In this document: one piece after another, positions 35,714 through 48,879 of the stretch | How positions within the stretch are numbered: the stretch's first letter is position 1 | Layout: every line of letters starts with the position of its first letter | Source: Nautilus pompilius | Taxonomy: Eukaryota > Mollusca > Cephalopoda > Nautilida > Nautilidae | NCBI GenBank assembly: GCA_018389105.1 | Contig: JACATO010001097.1 | Span: 186,001-250,000 of the forward strand | Direction of reading: 5' to 3' | Length of the DNA stretch: 64,000 nucleotides | The notes under the pieces: generated by a model | Seen by the model: only the letters and a program-made list of their open reading frames with translations | The model's database searches: none | What the model was told of the DNA's origin: nothing | Made by a program: the position numbers and the translations under genes

Positions 35714-36227
35714 GAAAAAAAAAAAAAGGAGGAGAAGGAAAAAGGGAAAGAAAAAAGGGGGAAAAAAAGAAAACGAGAGAGCGAGAGAGAGAGGAGAGCG
35801 AGCGAGAGAGGATGAGAGAGCGGTCGAGATCTCTAGGAGCGAGAGAAAGAGCGAGCGAGAGCAAGAGCGTAGAGTAGAAAGCGACCGAAGAGGCGCGGCG
35901 AGCGAGAGAGAGAAAGAGAGGAGAAGAGTCGAGCAAGGGATGAGAGAGAAAGAGAGAGAGCGAGAGAGACTGAGCAAGAGGCGAGTAAAAGAGAGAGCGA
36001 GAGAGACGAGAGGGGAGCGAGCAAGATCGGCGAGCCAGAGAGCTCTAGCGCGCGAGAGAAAGCGATAAAGTCGAGGTATAGCGAGAGATACAGAGCTAGA
36101 GCTAGAGCGAGAGAGCGAGCGAGCGACGTAGATGAGCTAGCTCTGCGAGAGAGACGGAGATAGATATCTCCACCATCCTCTCTCCATCTCTCTCTCGCTC
36201 TCCATCTCTCTCTACTCACCATTCTCT

Positions 36228-36300
<73 letters not shown>
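35714..36300. repeat. Polypurine tract switching to a (CT)n tract
   Basis: From about 35714 to 36165 the + strand is almost all purine (A runs then GA-rich with cg and ct interruptions). From about 36170 it switches to pyrimidine, ending in an uninterrupted (CT)n at about 36232-36299. The open frames here (35660-36222 on either strand) are low-complexity Ser/Leu or Arg/Glu strings and are not genes. Confidence 0.92.
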
Positions 36301-36304
<4 letters not shown>

Positions 36305-39300
36305 CCTAACTGTCGTTCTGTAGCACTACATCTTTCACCAAAAATTCCAGGTTTCTAATTTGTTTCCATTACTTATTTTGAAAATAAAACAAAAGCGCAT
36401 CGCGCCAGAGTGTAGGCCAAGCTTCAGTCATTCGGTGATTCGACTAAGGTACAGCTTTGAGTCAGGTGTAGCGACATCTTTTATGCAATAGAGCGCCTAA
36501 GTAAATTAACTTTTCTTCTTCTGTAGATATTTAGGGTGATAGCGTTTGTACAATATTATTTTAAACTGACTGAGCGGCATAGTAATCAAGAATAGCGTAA
36601 TTGGTATTTACTGATGCAAAATGACAGTTGGCACACCGACACGCCAGCCATTCTTAGGTATGGGTTCGGCTAAGTGAGAAGATCGGCAGTGCCCCTGATT
36701 GAGTAAATTCCAAGTGGTTGCCCGCGTGGTTCAGTCGTACGGCGTTGGACAGAAAGGGAAAATGCAAAAAGTTTTTTTTTTTTTAAATTAAAAAAATTTT
36801 TTTTAATATAAAAACTCTGGAGATAAATTAATTATTATTCCACGACCGCCACCTTGTCCATTCGTCACGTCCATCTTCCTTCTCGTCTCACCCTGACCTC
36901 GCTGCTCCGCCAGCGTGCTGACTTTCTCTCGAAATTCAGCATTTACTAAACGATATCGGCTTATATCGCTGAATGATTTCGGCCGCATTATTTTAAAACG
37001 AGGCTCGTCGAGGCGGCAATGTTTTATCCATCCGCGTGTTAGTACCTGTAGATGTTAATCCGCTAGGCAGACTCTTTTCCTTTACCCGTAGCTACAAAGA
37101 AGGAAAAATCGTTCATTTATCCGTCCCACCGGGTTTCACGGTACAACAAAAGGAAGCATCTTGTGGCGTATGACGCGCTGGTCACGGTTGAATGCATTTT
37201 CCTGAACTATAGGCGCAGATCGATTCCGTTAAACTCATAAACGTTGGATTGTTTGATCAGTCGCGTGCTCTACGCTTGTACGGGCTGCGGCAAGGTGTTG
37301 TGCTTTCTCCGATGGATGAAACGAGTCCTGCCTGGAAAACTGGATGCGCGCAAAGAAACGGGGCTCATCAGAATGGATCCTAAATCCAGAAGATGCTTTA
37401 AAACAGCTTGTACTACAAACTGCTTTGTGAGCTTTCGTTTATGGCTGAACCCTTAAGACAGCACGTCTGATATTGGAAACATTTCGTTGACAGTATGAAT
37501 CACCCATCACGGTGGCATTTGAAATGCATATTTTGTTAAAGTAAGCATCATTTCGGTGGAAAAAAAATATAGGTTTCCTATAATTACCCAAGCCAGATCA
37601 ACATGTTTTCCTCACCTGTGAGAAATGTCAAACTTTAGTTTAGTTCATACCTGGGTGATGAGACTTACCTGCATACCAATGCATTTATATGTATCCTTAA
37701 ATGCTCAATTATAGAGATGCGCCGCTCTGCTATAAATGGAACTGATATTAGATTGGTGGATAAATCAGAGACTTTCGCGGACTATGCCAAGTTACACAAC
37801 GAGGCTAATTCTCTCTCATCAAGACGTTGGTCAATTGAATACGCTAAGCAAAGGGCAACTAAGTTGCTGATCGACTTTAACATCTTTACATGTAAATAGA
37901 TTTGCGATGGCGATCTATTAGTCATAAAGATGCCGCCTGCTCTGAAACATTTTCTGGGTACAAAGCGACTCCGAGCGAGATTTGGTAACTAATACCGACC
38001 AGACGCGAAAATGGCTGATGTAGGCCCGAATCTGAACCCGATGGAGCATCGCAATGGGAAGAAAAGGGATTCCTCTCGTGGAAACTATTGCAGGGCTGGC
38101 CCCGAGGCTTTCTGCATAGAAAGGAAGAGAATGCAGCAGATCCACATTAGAAACCGTTTAGTGAGGCAGCGCGAGAAGGGAGGGATCGTCGTCCGTACAA
38201 GTAGAGGGGTCACCGCGTCACGATCGCTCCTAAGAAATCAGGCGGCACTTAGCATCCAGCCGCTATGTTACAGCGGTGTTAATGCGCAGGTAGAGAACCT
38301 ATCGCAGTTTTAATCTCCTATAGGTAACCGCCTTTCAGCGTTTGAATTTATAGCTGTACTTTCCTGGACCGCTGGCGGAAGGTGGGGTGATGACAATAAC
38401 GGAAAGACAGCTATCTGCTATCGTTACATCAGCTTCTTGTTCCCCGATGACACGTGACTTTTCGGGACCTTCCTGCTGACGCCCAGGAAGATCTCTTACT
38501 CGGCGAGGGGAATAAACAAACCCATAAAGTATCCCCCCAACAAAAGAAAGACTAAAATTGCGAAGCGGAACTATGATGTCTTTTGAAGGAAAATGGACCA
38601 ATATCCATCAATCAGTCCGAGCCTCGTTAAATCTGATAAATCGCCAGTTTAACGCAAATCCGAGGAGATATGATGCCACCTGAAGACTTGAACAGGTCGC
38701 GGAAAATGATCTATGTTGGGCACCAGCTTCACGTCAGATTATTTCTGCTCGAGATGGTCTATGGAAGGCATCATACAAATATCCATCGCAATCTGTTGTT
38801 TTCGTTCCTTCCGTTAATCGATAACACGATCGGAGTTTTCATTTGCTCCGTTAACAAGACGGACAAAAGTAGCAACTGGTTAACGTCAGAAGACTATTTG
38901 GCTAATTGGAGCAATCGGATGCTGGATGATACGGAACAAGGCTACATATAAAAAATGGTATTAACTTATATACATAGAATACATATTTAGAATATGGAAA
39001 GCATCGTACTTTTGAATAATTTTGTACAAAATTCCCTAACAACTGAAGAGAGCATTTTAGATTAAAATAAAGTCTTTAATATAATTGTTAATCTTCTAAA
39101 AGAAAATAAACGGCTCGTATTTGTTTTTATTTATCTTGCTTCAGTTCAGTGTGCGATTTCCGGTGTCATTTTAGTTTCTATGGAATGTTTTGGGAGACAA
39201 AAGAACGACAAATGTTTTCAACTTAAAAAACAAAAACACAAACAAACAGAAATCGACATATTTTGAAGAGAAGACGGCTTTTCTTTATTCACAGTCACCT

Positions 39301-39537
39301 TTAATAATTAAATAAGTATAGCAGTGACACTTTAAATAGAAAATTAAAACCAGAAAGCATTCTTCTACTTTTATAATGAAACTTATCGAAAATACCACAG
39401 TGTTGGAACGACGGGTCTCTTATCGTACACATCTTGTCTGCTATTCTTTTCTTTTCATCGCCGTTACCTAAACAAGGTAAGTGCTGCCACCTTTAGTTAG
39501 TAGAAACAACGACAAAAAATGCGTACTTCGAATACTG

Positions 39538-40022
39538 ATAGAGAGAGAGAGAGAGAGAGACAGAGAGAGAGAGGACGTCAGTACACGAAGAGAGAGATGA
39601 CGTCATTACAGAGAGATGACGTCAGTACACGAAGAAAGAGAAATGACGTCATTACAGAGATGACGTCATTACATAGAGATTACGCCATTACATAGAGATG
39701 ACGTCAGTACACGAAGAGAGATAAATGACGTCATTACAGAGATGACGTCACTATACGGAGAGATGACGCCAGTACACGAAGAGAGAGATATGACATCATT
39801 ACATAGAGATTACGCCATTACATAGAGATGACGTCAGTACACGAAGAGAGATAAATGACGTCATTATATAGAGATGACGTCATTACATAGAGATGACGTC
39901 AGTACACGAAGAGAGAGATAAATGACGCCATTACATAGAGATGACGTCAGTACACGAAGAGAGAGATAAATGACGTCATTATATAGAGATGACGTCATTA
40001 CACAGAGATTAGAGAGAGAGAT
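39538..40022 (+). repeat. TGACGTCA tandem array with ~21-bp and longer periods
   Basis: It begins with (GA)n, then many units of atgacgtcattacatagag, atgacgtcagtacacgaag and tgacgccattac type. Blocks such as cagtacacgaagagagataa recur (about 39700, 39835, 39900 and 39950), giving a longer repeat period on top of the basic unit. It ends in (GA)n. Confidence 0.93.
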
Positions 40023-40669
40023 GGCAGTTTTTCTGAATCCTCCTTTAAGATCTAAGAGATTGTCCAATTTAATTGGGTCTAATTAATATAAGAAAATCTC
40101 TTTGCCTTCAGCAATCTCCATGAAAAGCAATTTCATCCTACATTGAAAAATACGTGTGAATGTAAAAACTGATTTAATTTTTATTTGCTTGGAGATAAAA
40201 TTATTACAATATATATAAATAATTTAAAAAACCCAAATAAATGATATTTATTTAGCTAAAAGCTATTTAAAGTAAACCAAAAACTGCTGGAACATTTTTT
40301 TTTTTTTTGTAATGCAATAAAGTCGGTCGATAATTATTATTCACGAACAAACGCGAGGAATTTTGCGAATCTGCCTGATTAATGTATTGCGTTGAGTATT
40401 TTGTAACTTTCGCGTCTCCGGAGATCTGGCAGGAATAATATTACAGCCGCTGGTGTGTGAGGGAAATTATAAACCCTTATACAGACAAACAACCCTGACG
40501 TAGATTTACCGTAAGACTTTCGTTTAGGATCAGGAGTTTGTAAACATTTAGGCACGAGAATAAATAAAGCAAATGGCGGCATGCACAAAAGGCATTTGAC
40601 ATTTTCACGCTCTTTCGCTTTCAGGAACAATAAAATATTAGGTAATATAAACAACATGAACCCCTAACA

Positions 40670-40714
40670 TCATTATCATCATCATCATCATCTTCATCTT
40701 CTTCTTCTTCTTCT
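40670..40714. repeat. (CAT)n-(CTT)n trinucleotide microsatellite
   Basis: A run of cat/atc triplets grades into ctt triplets on the + strand. Confidence 0.9.
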
Positions 40715-42143
40715 CACAAAAAAAGCTCGAAGCTATACCTATAAAAACAATTCCTGTCGTAACTGGTAACACTGCCGTTTCAGCTCACCCAGTTAAAATC
40801 GTATTGTCATTGCTAGTAAACTCAGCGACGGAATCTCTGATATCGTATAGAGTAGTGACGGAAACCAATATCAAATGACTTCCGGAAACGGCTCGGCTGG
40901 TAAAGAAAACAAAAGACGAAGAGTTAACTCGGGGGCCTATTATTTTAACGAATTTGTTTATTTATTTATCAGGGGAGGTAATTAGTTTGTTTATTTATTT
41001 GTCTACAACGAGAAATTAAGGACAGATTTTAGGGGTGGTACTGATTTTCTCTTAAAAAAAAACAAAAACAATCAAACGTGACGTCAGTAAACTTTGATGG
41101 TGATCGATGACGCGTGTGAATAACTCCACGGCGTGAACTTCAAACGCAACCCACCTCACAGAGGAGGAAACATTCGATGAAGTGTTATTCTTTCCCGTTA
41201 TTGTTCCCAGGATGTTGCATGCAGAGTGGTCTGCCCTTCAACAAGAGACGTTCGGGCGGACAGGTCAGCTCGGACGACCGGTAAGGAAAAGATATCGAGA
41301 CCACCGATAGGTTACTGGAAAACGTGAAACGGTGCGTGATTTCGCACCCCCCCAACTTTGCTATTTCCCGGCTTGTTTCTCGTTCTACCCACGTGGCAAA
41401 GAGGGACGGCAGGGGCGGGTAATTTGCATCGGAATAACTAATAAATAAATACACGTTTAGAGATAACTTAATACTCGGAACATCAGACACCCCCCCACCC
41501 TGCATCATCTCTGTTTCTCTAGTGGCAACAAGAAAATTTATCGATAGAAGTATCGAACCCCTGGGGGGGGGCGATGTCGGGCTGACGACAACACAGCGAT
41601 ATCCATGTACTATCCAAAACTATAATCAAAAGTACGTAAGTGGATTATTACGGTAGTTCACCCGCCCTCTCTCATGTTTTAGCACCGCGACAGTCGCTAA
41701 TAGGTTGGAGAATTAACTTCTAACCTCACAACCATTTAAAGTTTCAACTGACCGCAAGGGTAGTAATTGACGGAATGAGTTGCGCGAACCAGGCTGCTAG
41801 TAACCGCTGTCTTATCTGCCCTTTAATTAAACACGGCTAATTTGGAATTTCTACCATTCCCAGAATTATTTACTAGCCTACGTTCAGTGGGTTGTTTAAA
41901 AAGCAAACTCTGCTTAAAATATATTTAAAAATTTAATTTTTAAATAATAGCTTCAGAATAATATTGGATTAGATTCCACAAGGTTGAGATAACTTTTAGA
42001 GACTGAGAAGTAAAACGTTTTGGAATATCCGGTGTTTATTTCAACCAATCGTCCATCTTGGTTTCTGTTCCGGTCCGCGTCTAAAGTACCGGGTAAAGCG
42101 GACACGCTAAACGATAATCCCAAGAAAATGTATTTAAAACTAG

Positions 42144-42220
<77 letters not shown>
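42144..42220. repeat. (TAA)n microsatellite, about 25 units
   Basis: Uninterrupted ataata run of 77 bases. The Asn-only and Leu-only open frames across it are artefacts. Confidence 0.97.
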
Positions 42221-42221
<1 letters not shown>

Positions 42222-42432
42222 CATTGCAGCTAAACATCTTCAAACCAGTCTGAGCTAAATTATTGCAGATGCATTCCACAGAATTATTTAAGAAATCGAT
42301 AATAATCTGTTTCATTTCAGTTATTGGCGGACTTCAAAGATGACTTCTTCTTTACAACACCAAAGTACACAGCCACCCAAACCTTTAATCCAACAAGAAA
42401 GTATGGCCCGGTCGTTAGCTGCGCCAAGAGGG

Positions 42433-42459
42433 AGATATATATATATATATATATATATA
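42433..42459. repeat. (TA)n microsatellite
   Basis: About 13 alternating TA units following gggag, flanked by GC-rich DNA (gggcctggcccggcgcgcgg). Confidence 0.95.
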
Positions 42460-45187
42460 CGGGCCTGGCCCGGCGCGCGGGGAAACGGACGAAGATCAAT
42501 GAATGGAAAACGTGGAGGAAAGGGTCTCGAAGTTGGCTCAGAACCTGATTAGGACGCGCCGAACTGTTGTCGTCCCTCGGCTTACCAAGAGATTATCGCT
42601 TTAAAAGGTCGGAGAAAACGAGATTAAGTCGCTTCGCCGATAACTGATCGCTTAATAAACTCGAAAGTCTGCCATACGGTGTAAAGAAAAAAGCGGGAGA
42701 GAAAAGATTTCCATAAAGGACTAAGGGGAAGTTATTATTATTATTACTATTATTGTTAAGGAAAAGTGCCTACCCATTTTTACTTTTGTCAAATAAGCGG
42801 ATTTTTAGGTATAAGTAAAGTTACACGCATCATTCATTAGCAGAGTCATTACAGTCAGCCACGGTCAAATGGACATCACGTGAGTATCGGTCTCCACCAA
42901 CGCAGAACACGCAACGAAACAACAACAGTAATTTTAACTGTACAGGTGGAACAATGTGGGTTTTGGTGAAAGTTTTTGTTTTTTATCTGCCATTTAATTG
43001 AAAAACTAATAACAAAAGGCATTAATTATGTAGCTGAAAACCATTTTTAACTTAATGGTAAAAGAAGATGGAGAGTTTAAGCTGAGGAAATAGCAGCGAA
43101 ACGCTCTTTCGTGATAAAGGTAAGAAAATTGTCATAACGACGTCATCAGACCGGCTCCAGTTATTTACGCAACAGAGGCTCTGGTTGAAGTGTAGATATT
43201 TTTCCGTTATCTCACTACACCATGAAATTAAGCTAATAGATTATTGTTAAACCGTAAGTGAAACCAAATTTGAATAAACATCTTTATAGCGTTTATATAG
43301 AATATCACGTGGCTACAAGAACTGATATCATTACCGCAATTAATGACGTCAGTATTAGATTTTGCTTTTGTTTGGTGTTATACGTTCGCCTCATAAAAAG
43401 CGTGAAAACGCAAAGGATTGGTTTATAGTATTAAAAAGTTACTGAGTTTGAAAGTTTGGGATAATTGTGTCGATGAATCAAACAAAATAGAAAATAGAAA
43501 TTCGTGCTGCATTGTGTTTCTATTTGGAACTGTGCGAGTAAAAGAAAAAGGAGGTCGAATCCATTAGCAAAGAAGTGAAAAGTCAGGCAATGGATGGCTT
43601 TTAAAGCAAGGCTAAGTAGAAAAATGACCAACAACAAAGACCTGGAAGCCATTTTAATTTCCTACCTATATCTTTTTTTGATGTCTTTTTTTTTGTTGTC
43701 AGAATCGTGAAGAGATTAGATTATTGTAATCAATTCTGATGTTAATCTCTTAAAGAAAAAAGCTTAAAACATTCACCTGGAGATTACTTCACCAATCAAA
43801 CGTTTGAGAATCATGACTCTCCATCCCTAAATCCTGGAGATAACTCCAGTGTTTCTGGGTTCATTGACGCCATCAAAATATACTTTGAACCATGTAAATG
43901 CAGAAGTGAACATGTGCCATTGGTTTATGTACCTTTCAGATAAGTTAAATGGATATCGATTAAAATATTAACTATTTATTTTATTTGACCTGTGTATTTC
44001 AGCATTTAATTGAAGTATTATTATTCGTGTCGTTACTGTTGATCGTTATTCTTTCTTAGTGACGTCATAAGAAATTTCGTACAAAAAGATCTTGTCTCAA
44101 TTCCGCCATCTTCAAATCTTGAAGTTCGAGCGAGATGTGCAGGGCCATGCCGTATCACTAACTTGCCCACCTTAAAAATTGAATGTAACCGACCGACATT
44201 GACATGTTTCAACTGTGATTATAGATATATTAGTAATAGACATCTAAGCGGGGAGTCGCCCAATGTGCACCGCCATCGTGTCAAAGGAGCCGAATCCCGC
44301 GATATTTTCCCGTTTATCCGGTGTTGTGCTATTAACCGTTCAGAATGTGGCCAAACTCAACGACTAGTTACCGAAGATCTCGACGTTTCTGAAGAACGTC
44401 TGGCCAATATGCGTCGACAGTGGAGTCCAGTGCCATTTATACGAAAGGGTTAATGGTAAAACAACAATTTCGGCGTGAATATATTAAATTAAAAAAATAT
44501 GAATGGAGCAGATGAAAAGGAAATTTATAAATAAATGACAGCGGACCGAATTAGCTCAGGTGAGAGGCGGAAAACATCATGAATAATAGATAAATGTAAG
44601 AAGTCAAATGCTGCAGGAATACACAACCTGACATTTCCGTGTTCATTGACGTTCAAAATTATTATCTGCGTTTTTGGCATTTTCTTGGATAGTACATTTT
44701 CAGTTTCGCGCACAACTTGATCAGGCACGTCCCCGATCTGGGTCTGGTTGCACGTAATATTTCTAGGGCTTCAAAGACTTGAGATTACCAAGACTACGCT
44801 GAGAAATTTGAATAGAGAAATAGAGATGTTATCGTGGATTCAGAAATACTTCCACATAGTTTTGTTTCTTTTAAAAAGACGTAAACCATTAATCTCCTAG
44901 GTGATAGATGTACTCGTATTGTGATTTTATTGTACAGAACAGATTAAATACCCTTTTTTGCTTCAAAATGGGGATAAACGGTTTTTGGTAAAGAATAGCC
45001 TAACCAGTTTTGACAGCCTAGAAGGTTAGTTTTGTAAGCACCAGACAGGAACACAGGAAGCAGACTCCGTTTCTGAGACTAGCCGCTCAGATAAATCGCA
45101 TATGTCTCATTCGGGTAGATAGACACTTTTCAGACCCGAAGGCCATGTATAAGCTGTAAATATGCTCTGCCTCTTTGTAATCAATAT

Positions 45188-45765
45188 AAGTCGGCCCCCG
45201 CGTAATCGCGGCCCCGGTTATTCGCGGAATTTTCCTTAGAACCTGACTAATAATTGTTCGTGGAAACCCCCGCATATTCGCGGAATCGCAAATATCTTCC
45301 GCGATTTTTTATGGCTTTTTTCGTGGCAATATATATTTTTTCACGCTTTTTAACACTAAATTATTAATAACAATATAATTTACTAATTTTGTAATATAAA
45401 TACTAACGTAAATTCAGCAAAATATCAATATAAAATAAACGCTATTGGCTGGAGGTTTGAAAGTAGCCAATCGGAGAGCGTTATTCATTTCTCCTCGCTG
45501 CTGATTGGCTGCTGCCCACGAGGCGCTGTCTCAGACAGATGCAGCCCAGCAGCCCCCCATCATCCCAGTTTACCGCGTGTAGCTATCTCGAGTGTTTCGT
45601 TGAGTGTTGTATTTTTTATTAAATTATTATTATATATTTACTTATATTTTACGTTATATTTTGACGTTTATAGGCATTTTTATGGACCACATCCAATATT
45701 CGCGGTTTTTCACTCTTCGCGGGTGCTCAAGGGACGTAACCCCCGCGAATACCGGGGGACAACTG
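45188..45765. mobile_element. Tigger/pogo-like MITE
   Basis: About 580 bp with degenerate terminal inverted repeats. The left end reads agtcggcccccgcgtaatcg and the right end, on the opposite strand, reads cagttgtcccccggtattcg. The right end is followed by TA, fitting a TA target site. Both subterminal regions carry repeated ttcgcgg and ccgcg motifs, the style of short Tigger-related elements in animals with ends like CAGT..TCCCC..ATTCGCGG. The interior is AT-rich, has several CCAAT/ATTGG motifs (45447-45510) and no transposase. The family call is by terminal pattern only. It could be mobilised by a pogo-type enzyme; the dead copy at 3.7 kb shows such enzymes existed in this genome. Confidence 0.7.
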
Positions 45766-48048
45766 TACTATACTTTCTAAGAATTTATGTTGATAAATAG
45801 CCATATTATCGACGTTTTCGATTTATATTATAAACGTTGTACAACACGGCAATGAAATACGTTTGTATATGAAAAGCTACAAGCTACACTATATATATAC
45901 TGTAGTTCGAATATTATAAAGATATTGCTTATACAAGATTAAGTACGACGCACCAGAGGGCGGTCTGTCCGTAACAAATGGCTCTTTACACAAAAAAACG
46001 GCAGGTATATCAGTATGTAATTCAAACCTTCCATACAGCATGTTTTCGTTTATTCGATAAGTAATCTTTTGAGTGAAGAAAGCGGCGAGCTTTGACATGC
46101 TTCTCTTTGGAGGTCTAATGGAAATGATGGATTAAGCTTACTCAGTCATCCGTCCTCTCAAAGAATATATTTATTGAAACTTACACAGCGGCAAAGAATC
46201 AGTCATTGCCCGATCAATGGTAGAAAACTTCCGTATTTACTGATCAATACGACCTCGGTTCTAAGCCAGTGAGAGCCTAAACGCTACACGACATTCTAAA
46301 GTGCATCCGAGCTAAACGTGAGTTCCACATTACAAGCAACGGTTTCTGAGCTTACCTGCTTCTTTTGATGTCTTTGTTGTTATTGTCTGTAACAGCTAAT
46401 CAACAGATCCAAAGATGAGTCGATGATTTAAGCAGAAGTCGAGTACGTTTTACTTTCTCTGGCTTTACAGAGCAACTGGTAGAACTCAATTCATGGTTTC
46501 CCTAACGCGACATGTTATCCAGGTTCTTCACACGCCCATCTGTCATGGAAAGCACATATGACAATCTTGGCTTGTGACACCCATTTGTAAAAAAGACTAC
46601 TTACCGCAGTTTGGCTGTGGAGTCCCCCGTTATGAGCTGTCACATAGCGCTGTCTATTCATGCGCAAGATTACGTCTTACAGCCCAATCAGTGTTGATGC
46701 ACACATACTACAGTAAATTCCATCTATGCACGTTCATGAAAACACCACACAATACCGCAGCCTTGCAGTATCCATGTATGAGAGAGAATACATGGCTCAC
46801 TCTATCCTAGTCACGTAGCACCTGTGTGTGAAAGATATTACATACTATACTCAAGCCTTGGTGCCCATTTGGTGTTAGACAATGGACTTTGTTGTAAAGG
46901 AAACCACATCATTCTTAGTTGTATTTTCAAATTGTCCATCAGTTAAGTACGGTGTCAGCCATGTACTACAAAGATAATTCGTTAAAGGTATAAAACGCTT
47001 AATTTCACTGGCCTTGTCTTAAAAGTGAGTAAAACAAGAGCTTGTCAAAACTTTAAATTTAGATATCTCAGAAAACTCGAGCTCTGTCTTCCAAACGTAT
47101 CTTTTAAAAATTAACTAGCAGAACGTAGTAAATGGTATCTACATATAAGGTAAATGTGACGTGTATCTAATCTCTTCTCGACGAACGTGTGTGTATATCG
47201 TTGGAGTTCTTAAGTTTTAGATCCGAAAGCGATTTTTCCGGTCTTTAGACGTACAAATGTTACAGAATTCAGTCCGTTATACCATCAGAGTTTTCGCGTT
47301 CTTACAGAGGAATTGCCCTGCGTTTGAAGCCGAAATACCACTATTTATAAATATATCAATTTATTCCAGCTAGCTGCCACTATTTCTGTATATCACGATT
47401 GATTTCTGACTACATAAATCTCCAGCTTCCATCCGCAAACTTTGACAAATCAGTAGTCGCGAACAAGAGGCAATCTGCTATGTGAACCGATAAACTGCTT
47501 CTTTATTCTCGAATGAGTAATAATTCTAACAAAGACATCTGGTTGTTGCACATTTTTACAGTCAGTTGAATATTGACAAATCATTTTTTTAAAATTAAAA
47601 CATTTAAAATCTGAGGGATATGCGATTGACTGAATAAAAACTTCATGTTCCATACATACACACAAGTCAAACTGCCATTCTAAATTAAAAGTACATTAAA
47701 AATAACTGTTACTGTCTTTTAATCCAATGAAAATGCATTATTTTACCAAAATCGTTAAAAATCATGCAAAAGAAGATGATCAGAACATATAAACCATTAG
47801 TTGGGAAATCACCAATTTCAGATTTTTCATAAAAATAGCTACTCTTACACGATTTAGACATTTTTTTTCACTCAATCGATCTGCTACTTCCTCACATGAT
47901 CATAAAGGTTCTCAGACCCGAAGACTGTGCGGAATCATGATATTAAGAAATCTTGCCAATTTTTTTTTCTAAAAATTGTATTCCGTATTGAGTTTAGCAG
48001 TTTGGTACCATATTATTTTTTTTCTTGCAGCGTGAACCAGTCACTTAC

Positions 48049-48278
48049 CAAACGTCGTCGTGATGGAATTGCATGGCATCGTGAAACATTGTGACATCTG
48101 TTCTTTGAGAAAATTCCATCCATTTTTGCCAGGTCACCGGTTGAATAAAATTTCGATTACTGTGCTTCATTGTAGTGTAAACGCAGCTTTCACGCAATTC
48201 CCCGGGCTTTCTCTCAACATACAATTTCTTTGAGACATATTTCAAGAACTTTTCATTACCGATTACAGTACGTGGCAT
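48049..48278 (-). CDS. Isolated exon-like ORF with a consensus splice donor, product unknown
   Basis: On the - strand an ATG at 48278 opens 76 codons that end exactly at a consensus donor (gtttg|gtaagtgac) in phase 2. An in-frame TAA lies 12 codons upstream of the ATG, so this could be a first coding exon; an internal exon from a weak ccag near 48310 is also possible. The sequence has balanced composition (starts MPRTVIGNEKFLKYVSKK, ends FHDAMQFHHDDVW), with no membrane span, signal peptide or low complexity. I do not recognise the family. It is upstream of and on the same strand as gene B, but its phase-2 exit does not match the phase-0 entry of 30046, so it would need an intermediate exon. 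It may also be another gene or a remnant. Confidence 0.4.
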
Positions 48279-48573
48279 CGTTGCTTCAAAGTGTAGTTCC
48301 AGTTCTGGTATTTATCCCAGTACAAATCGCATTTTTTTCTATTACCAAGTTTAAAGGAGAGCTTTCCAGCTGATACTCAGCCAATCAAACAAACCTCCAT
48401 TAACCATCTCTTGGTGACAGAGGCCAGAATGCTGACGGCTGGAGAGGAATCGTCGTCAGCAGTTAATTGGATATCCGTCAACAACGGGTTTGCACCAGAC
48501 TCTCCAATCAGCAGCCTTATCTTCCTCGTTCCAGGGTTTTCATTTTTTTCTCTTTCCTTCTTCTTCAAGTCCT

Positions 48574-48879
48574 TTGACATCATTGCTGAGCCAGTTGGGC
48601 TGTCTCTTGTAAAATGGCTGCTTGCACACCGCCACACTTTTGCTCACCCTTTTCCTCACAGCTTCCTGAAGTGCGATAATAGATTATTTTGTTGTTGTTG
48701 CTTTACGTGGACTTTTCTTTTAGGTGCCATTTTAATCCGTCAGATGGAGCGGTAGCAGTCACGAATAATGGGTTCCATTAAAAATTTACACGGAATACAG
48801 TATGAGCTAAAATTATTCAAAATACCGGTAATAGGCGAGATATCGGATGAACACGACGACGCCATGCCTTCGGTATAAT
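48574..48879 (+). repeat. Dispersed element, copy 1 of an inverted pair
   Basis: Contains cattgctgagccagtt, gacttttcttttagg, tgccattttaat, agtcacgaataatgggttcc, ttcaaaataccgg and ttcggtata in this order. The same series appears on the opposite strand at 50041-50295. Conceptual translation gives LGAILIRQMER, a stop, then RIMGSI and KLFKIPV...DEHDD. Weaker similarity (a gttaattgg/cccgtcaa block) may extend it left to about 48460. The source family is unknown. Confidence 0.75.

Larger units (their letters stand above)
30047..48048. other. 18 kb without a recognised gene
   Basis: No exon could be assigned, though missing gene B 5' exons may lie here. Contents noted are TGACGTCA-type repeats at 34.0 and 39.5 kb, the purine/pyrimidine tract at 35.7-36.3 kb, trinucleotide tracts at 40.7 and 42.1 kb, (TA)n at 42.4 kb and a Tigger-like MITE at 45.2 kb. 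The frames at 30972-31247, 37717-37899, 38011-38313 and 44163-44453 (+), and at 36803-36988 and 38335-38601 (-), carry no recognisable motif. Confidence 0.5.

Noticed and set aside
35660-36222. Ser/Leu-rich and Arg/Glu-rich ORFs
   Set aside because: Low-complexity translation of the purine/pyrimidine tract.
36717-36757. tRNA-like SINE head (gcccgcgtggttcagtcg resembles a tRNA A box)
   Set aside because: No B box at the right distance and no body or tail; too short to support.
38011-38313. 100-codon + strand ORF with a gcag|gtaga donor-like end
   Set aside because: Weak donor context, no acceptor partner and unbalanced basic composition.
42020-42253. Poly-Asn / poly-Leu ORFs
   Set aside because: Simple (TAA)n microsatellite.
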